64,000 nt of DNA from Leuctra nigra (lineage: Eukaryota; Arthropoda; Insecta; Plecoptera; Leuctridae). How positions within the stretch are numbered: position 1 is the first letter of the stretch; each line of letters opens with the position of its first letter. The stretch is from positions 23,051,246 to 23,115,245 of the forward strand of contig OW203773.1 of the NCBI GenBank assembly GCA_934045905.1, read 5' to 3'. Below the pieces are notes generated by a model. It ran no database searches. It saw nothing but the letters and a program-made list of their open reading frames with translations, and was not told where the DNA came from. Positions 49,714-60,600 of this stretch are shown here, piece after piece. The translations under genes were made by a program, and so were the position numbers.

Positions 49714-50186
49714 ATTATTTTTTTTATTTATTTTTTTGGCGCTGAACGACTTGGTTATAAGCGCTATTTTTTCAATTTATTTTTCAAAAAAAATTAATTC
49801 AAAAATTTTAATTTATATTTTACATGTTAACTTTTAATATCATAATTTTAATTTCTTCTAAATTTCGTCATATAGATTAGTTTCCTTTAAAAATCTGATT
49901 ACCGTATCGATGTTATTGGAGTTGTCATCAAGAATCTCTGCGATATCCCCTGACATATTCAGACTCCTACGCTTTTGACTATATTAATCACATTCGCATA
50001 ATACATGCTGAATGGACAAAGGCGCATCATATGCATCACATCTAGGAGGATTTTCACCACACATAAAAAATCCGTGTGTAAGTCGACTATGACCAATTCG
50101 TAGCCTGGCAATGACAACCTCTTCCCTGCGCGACCTGCGAGAAGAAGATGACCAGACCCGAATGGTAGGTTTAATTGTTCTTAAAA
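49714..50186 (-). pseudogene. 3' end of a non-LTR retrotransposon (unit 4)
   Basis: Same tail as unit 3, with CDAYDAPL and the TAA after CECD. Its right edge is the duplication junction with block S of unit 5. Confidence 0.74.
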
Positions 50187-50898
50187 AAAAAATCAAAATT
50201 TCATAAAAATTACGAAAATTTGATAATTCTGAGTTTAAAAATAATATGCGTTTCAAGTCGTATGAATAATCTTAAAAAAACAGTGATATCCCAAAAAGGC
50301 ACTCGGTGCAAAAAGGGCTGCCACGTCTTTTCAACTTAGAAAAAAATAGATATTAATTGTATTATTTAATGATGATACCTATCAAAAAATGGGAGAGTCA
50401 AAACAATTTAAAAATATTTTGCATATCATTTTATTTGTGATTTTATGAGTTCAGGCCTACACGTCAAAAATGCGCATAGTTTCTTGTAGCTGACAATGCT
50501 TCTACAAGTTGGTATTTGTGTGTAAACAGCTATGAATAAATAAATAAATAAAATAAATGTAGATTTTTTAAAATAGTTTAGCTTTCATTGCTGACATTTT
50601 AGATTTTTTTCTGTAAATAGACTTGCCTGACTTTTTACACTTTTTTTACTAGAGGGATCCTTTCATGTGAAACATGAAGCAATGATTGCATTTTCTGGGA
50701 ATGTAATAGATTTGGTACAATTACAAACTTATGAAAGTTATACTCTCTTGAACAATTGACTTCTTATCCTCCCGAAAAGAAGAATGCCAAACCTATTTAT
50801 CATAATGCCTATCTATGGTGCGGAAGCCCGATGTAGAACGTAGAAACCCTTACCATTTACAAAATAATATAATGTTTGGCCGATATGACACTAGAAAG

Positions 50899-51115
50899 GT
50901 ACACTTGGCCAAACAAAACTTGAACGTTCAATAAATCTGATAGGCTGATAAATGTAAGATCGCACCATCAGAAGTCAGTCTAAGCGATCTCATTGTCTCA
51001 CTCTAGTAGGTGACCTCACATTTCAATGATAATAACAATATTAGATTGGTTGTGGGACATGACCAGCAGTCATTCAAATTTGGTCAACGTTCAAGTTTTG
51101 TTTGGCCGAGTTTAC
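50899..51115. mobile_element. MITE-like inverted-repeat element (unit 5 copy)
   Basis: Ends as in the other units; the right end has one change (GAGTTTAC). The second inverted-repeat element follows at about 51110-51326. Confidence 0.65.
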
Positions 51116-51788
51116 ACTCGACAATTCATAAAACGGTATTTGAACGAAACAAATTGGCTGCTGGTCGGGTTCATTGACAATCAATCCTTGTTATTATCAA
51201 TGAAATCAGAGCTCACCTACTAGAGGTAAATGACGAGTAAGTATAGACTTCATCAGATGATGCCATCACATTTTTTTCAGACAATCCATTTCTTTTAAAT
51301 ACCGTTTTATGAATTGTCGAGTGTACATTATTTAAAAAAATGTTTGTATGAACTTTCTGTTTTCCGCGGCCGTCTGATATCTCGAAGGAACAAGGCGTTC
51401 CAAAAAATGGAACACACAAAACGCAAAAACGGTCTAAGTGGGCTTTATGCAGTGTGGAGAACGCTGAACCGCAGTAGATGCAAGACAAAAAATCATGAGT
51501 GGGGCTCTAATAATGTCTGACATTAACAAGCAATGTTAATCCATATGGCCGTGAAGCGAATTCCATCAAATTCGCGCGAATAGCGGCAATGGAATAACGC
51601 CAAATAGGCTGTAGGGAACAACAGGAAATCATCTTTTGTTTTTGGTCCTTGCGGGTTAACAGCAAAATTCATTTGCTTTTCTTCTATGGAATAAAGACAA
51701 TTGAATATTTGCAGTGAGAATCTAGGTTTCTGTGGAAAACTTCTATGGAGTCTATGAAGGGATGTGCGTTGTGAAAAATATCCGACTA

Positions 51789-51836
51789 AACCTCTCACTT
51801 GCCGGGCGAGAGCTCTACCAACTGAGCTACCCGGTC
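51789..51836 (-). repeat. tRNA-Ala-like 5' half (unit 5)
   Basis: Same sequence as the other copies. Confidence 0.68.
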
Positions 51837-52359
51837 GGACGGACGGACATTAGACACAACGCACTGATGAGGGTTAAAGATCTACGAGGAGAATGGTGAA
51901 CTGTCAGAAACCGTGGTTAACTATCATACCACCGGTGACAACTGTCACCCTGTCTCTTTGCACTTTTCAGCTGGAATGATGAACATGCATGGAAAACTTC
52001 CACGGAGTAAATTAAATAAAAACGCAGTATTGAGAACCGATTGCCAGTATTGTGTTGCCATAAGTGTGCCAGTAGATATGTCAGGTAAAAGTTAAAAATA
52101 TTTAACACTATTGCCCAAACATTTAGTAGTGACTTGACTTATTATACGTTATGTTAGAATATTATATGCTATATTATTATATATATTTTTTATTATATGC
52201 TATATTATATGCTATATTATTAAATGCTATATTATTAATATGTATTATTATTATATGCTATATTATATTATTATATGCTATGTTTGTTGAATGATTTTTT
52301 TTGATTTTATATGTTTTTTTATTTTTTTTAAGTGTACACAGAGTGTATACTGATTTTTT

Positions 52360-53780
52360 TAGTTGTTTAACCCACTATACAAACCCTGTCGGAAGACTGA
52401 TGCGGTAATAGATGGCATGCTATCGGGCAGTTACTTTAACAAGCCTGTTCTACATTGACCTTGGAAAGTTCCCGTTTTGACATTAATTACAGCAAGGGTT
52501 AATGCTCTCACAGCAGAAGACCTTCGAGCAATCCCTGACAATTCAAGTGAATTGACAAGGCCCTTACCTATAGTTCGGGGCACCAAGATAGAACACCCAA
52601 ATATGCTGGATGAACACCCTGTTTGCCTCTCAAACTAGACACTGCAAAAAAAACTAAAAAAATGACCTAAACCTAAACCTAAACCTATAACCTAAGCCTA
52701 AAAATAAACTAATAATAACCTAAACAAATAACTATAATTAATAATAATTTCTAATAATAACTAATAAATAATAGCTAATAATAAACTAATAATAACTTAA
52801 TAGTATAAAAAATAGCCTAGGTATTATCTCTAAAATTTTGTTATAATAAAAAAAATCAAATGTTCGTTGGAAAAAAAAAGTTTGTTGCATGATTTTTTTT
52901 GAAATTTAATTTTTAATTTTTTTTTTATTCCTTTGTGATTTTTTTAGTTTTTTACCCCACTATACAAACCCTGTCAGAAGTCTGAAAAACACAAAAAAGT
53001 TCGTTGCATAATTTTTTTTAAAATTTAAAATTATTTTTTATTTTTTTTATCCTTTTTGTGATTTTTTTAGTTGTTTACCCCACTATACAAACCCTGTCAG
53101 AAGTCTGATGCGGCAATAGATGCCTAGAACTAGATACTGCAAAAAAAACTAAAAAAATGACCTAAACCTAAACCTAAACCTAATAACATAAACCTTAATC
53201 TGACTGAAGTGTACTTAAATAGCAAATTGCTAAATAAAATATATCAATCAATCAATCAATCAATTATAAACTAATAATAAGCTAATAATAATTAATAATA
53301 ATTACTAATAATAACATAATAATAACTTAATAGCTTAAAAAATAACCTAGGTACCACCTTTAAAATTCTATTTGAATAAAAATAAATAAAAACAAATCAA
53401 ATGAGTTAAAACAAAAAAAGTTAGTTGCATGACTTTTTTTATTTAATTTTTTTTAACTAAAGATCGTCACCCAAGTTAGCTGATGCAGTACGAAAGTACG
53501 CAATTTGGAAAAAAACAATAGTGTTGGACAAAAATCTGTTGGAGCTATGATGCGGCAATAGATATGTTATGCTGTCGTGTCATTACTTCAACAAGCTGTA
53601 CATAGACCGGGCCTCTAATAACAGCAAGGGTTAATGCTCTCTAGCAAATGGCCGTCGAGCAAACCCTGAAAACACAAAGGAGTTGACAAGGCCCTTGCCT
53701 AGTCTTGGGCAACAGGATAGAACACCCAGCTATGCTTGATGAACACCCCGTTTGCCGCTCGAAAAAGACACTGCAAAAGT
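52360..53780. repeat. Threefold degenerate internal repeat (unit 5)
   Basis: Counterpart of 10868-12215, lengthened by the 67-bp insertion at 53196. Confidence 0.62.
53196..53262 (+). mobile_element. Short LINE-type 3' tail, private to unit 5
   Basis: Sister units read AACCTAATTATAAAC here. Unit 5 has about 67 extra bases (TAATCTGACTGAAGTGTACT onward) that end in four to five ATCA repeats. A very short unique stretch with a terminal microsatellite is how severely 5'-truncated CR1/L2-like or I-like LINE copies look. No clear target duplication is visible. Confidence 0.6.
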
Positions 53781-54156
53781 CTACCCACTTGAGGTAGTAA
53801 CAATCTCCGATCATTTACTAGACATCAAGAGCCTTATTATATTACCCATGAACTCCATGTTAAATGTTACCAATTCCCCCTAACAAAATAAGAAGACAAC
53901 TGAAAGTTATCACCTAGTCTAAAATATTAACAAAATAAACATAATTAGAAAATGAATCAGAGACAAAACCCATGTTGGAACCCTGACCCTGCATCGAACC
54001 CGGGTCTGCTGATCAGCCTGACAGAACACTGTGACAACAGATACAGTAGTTAAGAGAGCAGACTAGTCTAGGTTAGTCATGTAACACAGACACAATACCT
54101 ACTGGCGGCAAACCACAATACTGGTAACAATTCTCAATACCGATTAATACCGTTAA

Positions 54157-54866
54157 GGGAGGACAATGGTGAAAAACCTAAAATCTACAATAAGAATGCA
54201 ATGGCTGTGAAATTTTCAGGGTTTACTAACATATAAAAAAGGATTTAATTTAAATTTTTTAATTGAAAAAAAAATCAAAATTTTGGATTCTAGATAATTT
54301 TTTATTAAAAAAAAAGTGAGTTCCGTTGGTACAGTTTTATTTCCAAATTTTTTGTTATAACAACATTAAAAATTATTTTAGGCTGCATATAAACATAATT
54401 AACAATCTGGTAAGAGGAATTTTTGAAATAATTTTTTTTGCCTGCACAAAAAAATTATCAAAAACAATAATTAATTATATTGTAGCAACACTATTGGTTA
54501 CACATTTATTGTAGAAGAATGAAGTACAATATGGCTAAAAGGCTCTGTCTAAACCTTTATAATCTATTCATGGACATCCAAAAAAAAAATGAAGACAATC
54601 GCACAAGAACTTTTTGAGATAAATACGCATAATCAAGCTAATTTTATATATATGGAATATATATATAATAGCGTATATGAAATATTGTACACCATTAGAA
54701 AGCATTACGTTATCACAGTAAAACAATTAAATACAGTATCTTACAAGGGAAAATACTACTTAAAAGAGTTAATATCTTTTATATAAAAGTTATATATAAA
54801 AAAATTGGAAATAAAAAAAAATTGGAAAATATAAAAATTTTGTAGAAATTTCACCATTGTCCTCCC
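54157..54866. mobile_element. 710-bp MITE with TTAA (or TA) target, private to unit 5
   Basis: The termini GGGAGGACAATGGTGAAA are perfect 18-bp inverted repeats. TTAA lies on both sides (54153-54156 and 54867-54870), and sister units read ACCGTTAATACAAA once. TTAA targets suggest piggyBac. A TA duplication with termini starting AGGGAGG fits equally well and would suggest Tc1/mariner-like. The interior is AT-rich with two short frames (54326-54514 and 54589-54786) that match no transposase I know. Confidence 0.9.
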
Positions 54867-55045
54867 TTAATACAAATATAGTTGATCTGTTATTTCACCT
54901 TTTAGGAAGAATCTTCATGAATAAATTAACATAATAATCAGCCAAGTTTGCATAATCGAACCCATAGCATGGAGCTGAAGCTCGACAGAAGACTCGGAGC
55001 TGTAGGGATTGTAGCTGTAGGGATAGTTTTTAGGGCATCTATAGG

Positions 55046-55973
55046 CACCGAGTGTTCATACCCCCAGCGCCACTAGCGAGAGAAATCGGCAAAACTGTGA
55101 GGCGAAGAATCAGCAATTTTATAGTCTCTCATTGGCCGTGGCCATAGCAACCGATAAAAATCCACAGATAACTCAAAATAGCTCAGAATTGAGGAGCAAA
55201 CTAATAATTTTATCAGACTCAGTGGAATTTTTGTCACTTCATACATTTTGCACAGCGAAATATCATTTGGAGTATTATTGTAAGAATGCATACAATGAGT
55301 AATGTTTACTAACTGCTGCAACTAAAGAAAGGTTTCCAAGGGCGGAATTTCGCCGCGTTGCGGGAAATATTTCGCGACGGATTTGTTCCGCGGAAGTATC
55401 CCGTTTCCAAGCGCGAATTTTTCTCCGCCTAGTTTGTAGTGGTACCTAGCGGCCAAATTAGGCAGCGCTGATATAAGTCGATCTATCGAGATCGATATCT
55501 TAAAATCGTAAAGACAAGGATTGTCCTAGACCACTTCAATAAAATATTCTGGATCATATTCCATTATTAGTACATATTTTATTAATAAACAAATATAAAC
55601 TTGACAACACATGTCACTACCTGACGGCAGACAACAGATTTGATTTATATCGAATATCGATATCGAAAGTCGACTGAAAAACGGAAACTATAACACCACG
55701 AACCTGGCGGTAATCGTGAGAAAACTACCAGCTTCCGGTGCGCGGAACGAATTTCGTCCCGCTAAGGTAGGAGTAGATTCAACTTTCTCGGCGGCGACTT
55801 CGCCGCTGGGTTTCTGGCTTGTGATTGGTCAAAGTCGGCCATTTTGCGGAATTTCTCCCGCAACGCGGCGAAATTCCGCCCTTGGAAACCTTACTTAAGG
55901 GTATGAGGATCATATATTCCACCAATGGCGCAGTTTCTCATTTTCATAAACAAAAGTGAGTCAACACTCGGTG
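55046..55973. mobile_element. hAT-like MITE with nested MITE (unit 5)
   Basis: 928 bp, as in units 1 and 2, with TCTATAGG/CCTATAGG flanks. Confidence 0.8.
55326..55895. mobile_element. PIF/Harbinger-like MITE (unit 5 copy)
   Basis: 570 bp between TAA flanks; the left terminus reads AGAAAGG in place of AGTAAGG. Confidence 0.85.
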
Positions 55974-56774
55974 CCTATAGGTGTAGATTTTATGCATATT
56001 TCACATCTGGCCTATACGTCTAAACTATCTAGGTATGCACAATGCGCCAAGTATATTTTGGTTTTTAAAACTAAGTTTTGACTTGGCCCACTTTTTTTGA
56101 AATCACTACTTTTCAGCGCTGAATTTGTAGATTTCTTATATTTTTTATAGTTGAAAAGACTAGGCTGGTATTTTTGCACGGAGTGGTTTTTATGGGGATA
56201 TCACTTCTTTTTTCAGATTATTCTCACAATTGTAACACAAATCGGAGCAAAAACCATTTAGCAACAATTTTTTGATATCACTACTTTTCAGCGCTGAATT
56301 TTTAGATTTCTTATATTTTTTATAGTTGAAAAGACTTGGCTGGTATTTTTGCACAGAGTGTTTTTTATGGGGATATCACTTCTTTTTTCAGATTATTCTC
56401 ACACTTGTAACACAAATCGGAGCAACAACCATTTAGCAACAATTTTTTGATGTCACTAATTTTCAGCGCTGAATTTTTAGATTTCTTATAGTTGAAAAGA
56501 CTTGGCTGGTATTTTTACACGGAGTGTTTTTATGGTATGATCTACTCAATCAACATAACGCATCTGGTTTATTGCAAAAGCCATCTGTTACCTCCGTTGG
56601 CACCAGTTTGAGCCCCGACCTGCGCCCATACTTGTGACAACCACCACACAGCTACCGTCCCCATTAGATGCTAACAGCTTGAAGCCTAGTAATGCTGCAG
56701 CAATACTGAGTTAGACAACAGACAAAGCTCCGACCTGCGCCCTGTCCAGTGACGACCACCACACAGCTATTGCC

Positions 56775-57821
56775 TTTCTTCTTCCAGTTCAAGTTGCCTC
56801 TGAGGACAACGGAAATCAAATGCCGGGCCTGCGCCCACTAATTTGCCATCTAGGGTAGTCTTACGTCTGTTTTAGGTTTTCATCTTGAGTCTGCTTCGTC
56901 AGACAGACGGAGCCTTAGATGGCAAGTGACGCGATCGGGCGTGGATAGCGGTCAAACGGATTGACGGCTATCTGCCCGAGGCCCTGGATCAGCGGGTTCT
57001 CGTTGGCATTGAGGCCCTCGTAGAATGCTATGTTTAGGCCCAGCATGTGTTTGGCCAGGAGCTCGATGTTCAGCTCCTGGTGGATGTCCGTTGTCCTCGT
57101 GTAGACGGGCACACCAAGCGCGAGTCGCAGCGCCTTGTTCTGGACTCTCTGCAGGCTCTGTAGGAGGCTTGGCATGCACCCGCTCCACACTGGCGAGGCG
57201 TATGTCATAGTTGGTCGAATTATTGCCGTATAAACGCGAGCTTTGGTCTTGGCGCTCATGGCTTTTGCTTTTAGCAGTGGATACAGTGCAGCCATCTTTC
57301 TTGTTGCCTTTTGCTGGATTCTCTCGACGTGAGCCCGCCAGATCAGCTTGCTGTCGAGCGTCACGCCGAGGTATAGGCTGTGGGGCTCCCATGGGATCGT
57401 CTCACCACACAAGGAAATCACTGGTCTGTGCTTGACCTGCCGGCGGGAAAAGAGGGTTGCTGTTGTTTTCGAGGCATTGAGAAGAATTCTCCACTCGGTG
57501 TACCAGTTTGACAGGATGTTTAAAGCTGACTTAAGATTTCTTTCAATTTCTTTCCCGCTGAAAGACTGGGCAATGATGGCTCCATCGTCTGCATAGAACG
57601 CAAGCTCGACTCCAGGCAGTTCAAGTGGGACGTCGTTTGTGAATAGGTTGAATAAAATTGGACCTATGATTGAACCTTGTGGCACGCCTGCTGAAATGGG
57701 CTTTGAGGAAGACTTTTCTTCACGGAGCGAGACGTAGAATGATCTCCCCCCTAAGTAACTGGACACAAAGTTTACCAAGTAGTCCGGAAATTCAAGTGAA
57801 ATTAGCTTGCTGATCAATCCC
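56775..57821 (-). mobile_element. 5'-truncated Jockey-type non-LTR insertion, private to unit 5
   Basis: It is inserted in block R between two copies of ATTGCC (56769-56774 and 57822-57827); sister units read GCTATTGCCTCCATGAG. The base composition is clearly more GC-rich than the surroundings. The 3' side (56775-56914) is a short untranslated stretch ending, on the element strand, in GAACTGGAAGAAGAAA without a long poly-A. The 5' side is truncated inside the reverse transcriptase. Confidence 0.9.
56915..57821 (-). CDS. Jockey-clade reverse transcriptase, C-terminal part
   Basis: An uninterrupted frame of about 300 codons. Counting from the apparent start, residues 47-60 (SAGVPQGSIIGPIL) are the substrate-binding block and YADD at 80-83 is the catalytic pair of aspartates. 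YLGVTLDSKLIWRAHV at 154-169 is the following block, and WSGCMPSLLQSLQRVQNKAL at 216-235 is the thumb region. The NPL...RYPRP ending is typical of Jockey elements that stop without RNase H. In a full element the endonuclease and first fingers motifs would precede it. The apparent ATG (57832-57830) lies in host repeat sequence to the right of the insertion, so the start is chimeric and not the element's own. No stops or frameshifts, so the insertion is young. Non-functional because truncated. Confidence 0.9.
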
Positions 57822-60600
57822 ATTGCCTCCATGAGATGCCAACTTAAGTAACAGACGGCAACTTTTATTAGTGACCAATCGGAAATGTATTTTTTTTAAG
57901 GGAACTTTCATTGGTGCGATAATATGGGTTACAAGTCGTATGAATAATCTAAAAAAGCAGGGATCTCAAAAAGCACGCGGACTCTTCAACTAAGGAAAAA
58001 AATTATACATTTGAAAATTTAAAAATTCAAAAAAATTTTAAAACAAAAATCTAAAAATTTTAATTTTAAAAACTCCCCCAAAAAAATCGAAAAAATCTTA
58101 AAAATAAATTCGAAAAATTTCAAAAAAAAATTTATACAAAATTCCAAAAAATAAAAATAAAAATAATCGAAGTTTTGGAAAAATTACGAAAATTCGAGTT
58201 CAAAAATAATATGCGTTTTAAGTCGTATGAATATTCTAAAAAAAGCAGTGCTGTCCCAAAAAAACACTTAATGTAAAAAAGGATGCCAAATAAAATTCAA
58301 AAAAAAAATAAAAAAAAAATAAAAAAAAAAAAAAATCAGCACTGATAAGTATAATGATTTCAAAAAATGGTCTAAGTCAAAACTATTTTAAGGGTTAACC
58401 GGCGCCAGGCGACCGACCTACAACCTTTGATTTTTTGCCCTTTTTGGGTTCTTTATAGTTAGTTAAATTTTTGAGATATTCATGACTAAACCTTGTAGTT
58501 TTCCCATAAGCTATTATGTGCAAGGTCAAATATTTGTCAATATATCACAGATATCTAAAAATCCAGACGATGAATATTTTTTGAAAACTGTTTTTTATCA
58601 TCATTATTTCCATATCTTCGCAACAAGCACTTCAAAATGTAGGGTTGACGGACTAACTTCAAAAATAGATCAAGAATTGTGTTCTTAATTGTGTGTGTTT
58701 TTCCTCTATTTGAAAGATACCATTCACGTGTGGCAACGTTGTATAAAGTGAACAGAATTACCTATTTAGTACCAAATTTACTATCTTGCATACAACCAGT
58801 ACTCTTATGGGTAATATATCTACTTAAACATCCCAACAATATCAAAATAATATTTAATTTATGTATAAGATTTTTATCTTTCCAAAATCTATCAAATTAT
58901 TATTAATAAATGTAAAAATATAAACAATGCATTCTATAACATCTTGAGACCCTGACTGTACGATCTAGGTGGCTGAATTGGATGCCGTTAGTTTTTTGTC
59001 CTCTCATTGAATTTCATAAGAGATCTGTTGAAGAAAATAAATAAGAAATGGAATAGTTAAAAGTGGTGAGGTTTAGACAAATCATTTTGACATTGCTTCT
59101 GTGTCTTGTGAATGGGATGCAATCTTGTTAATTACGTCTACTTTCAGGTAGGAAAATTGTGTTTAATCCGCCATTTCTAGCTCTAAACAATACAGAACTC
59201 TTGCCAGTGCTGGATTGCATGACGATTATTTTGCAGATATGAGAGAGAAATTACGATGAAAAGTCTAATTAATTCACACAATCATAGCCCATCTCGATAT
59301 TAGATATCAATACAACCAGAAGTCTAAGGCCTTATAACCCATTATAAAGTTGAATATTGAAACATGTTTTATGTTCACACATGTCGGGAATAATTAAAAT
59401 TATCTTTAATTACTCTGCATGAATATAGTCCTTCAAAGCGGGGGTTAAACCTTAAAATATTTGGAGCATCGTTTTATTTGTTATATGATTTCAGGCTTCA
59501 CGTCAATATTGTATATACCTCTACTACACAATAGTATTGTGTAGATCTTAGTACACTATAAAAGTAGAAATATAGTGTACTATAGTGTAGTGTAGAAATG
59601 GTGTTGATTTTTAAAAGTTTTAATATCACATTTTTCAGTGCTAACAATTTAGATTTTTTTTATTTTTTTATCAGTTTAGACTTGGCTTTCTTTTCCACAC
59701 GTTTTGTTTTACGTTACCTGTATCTCCAAAAAAAATTCTCATCTAGATGTATTATTTTACATTTATGTTTATAATTTAACTTAAATTCGCCTAATGTCTC
59801 CAAATAAACTCCAAATCAATTCATTAAACCCGTTTATTTCGTCTGGTTTATTTAATTTTAATAATTCGATAATTTGAACTTTTTTCTTAATAGATGAATA
59901 TTTTTGAAATTTTCACATATTAAATTTTGGTATGTTTTCTAATCGGTGTTAAAATTCAGAATCCTATCTACCGCTGTCACCGCCACAGCCTAAACGGCTA
60001 AACCGATCGATCTGAAATTTTTACCCCATGTGCACTTTTGGCGTCTGAGGTGCCTTTTTATAAAACCAACCCGACGCCGCAATTTTTAAACCGGAAGTGA
60101 CGTCATATCTCGAAACCGGCTAAACTGATCGGAACGAAACTAGCGTCAAACGATTCGGACGGTCATATATATGAAATTACAGTAGTCTAAAAAGATGTTT
60201 ACTATTACCGAAATCGGAAAAGACGTCATATAAATGAAGAATCATACTTAAATCACCTCTTACTACAATTAACCACATATTACGAAGGTTTATAATAATA
60301 CAAACATTTATATTAATAAATTCTAGCTGGCAGTGATTGCAACCGACATTTTGCTAACCGGAATTTGGAAACCAGGTTCCGGAATTTGGAAATTCCGGAA
60401 CCGGAATTTTGAATTTGGAAATTTCTTGTCGAAAGTCAGCCTGAAGAATTTAATCGACTCTGCTGCATTAATTTCTGATCCAGCTAACATGATGGATGGA
60501 GATAGCTGCAGGATTCCTTGTAATCGGTTAAAATCAACACATGTAGTTTTTGTTGAAGAAAACTAAAAACCATTTCTTTCTGCCCAGCTAGCGAGACGAT

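Larger units (their letters stand above)
39629..50186. repeat. Array unit 4 (complete)
   Basis: A full-length unit of about 10.56 kb. It lacks the nested PIF/Harbinger-like MITE and carries a private SINE. Positions 45600-47510 are the noncoding block shared by all units. Confidence 0.9.

Noticed and set aside
54326..54786. Transposase inside the 710-bp MITE
   Set aside because: The two frames are 62 and 65 codons of AT-driven sequence (many I, N, K, Y, F) without catalytic-motif spacing.
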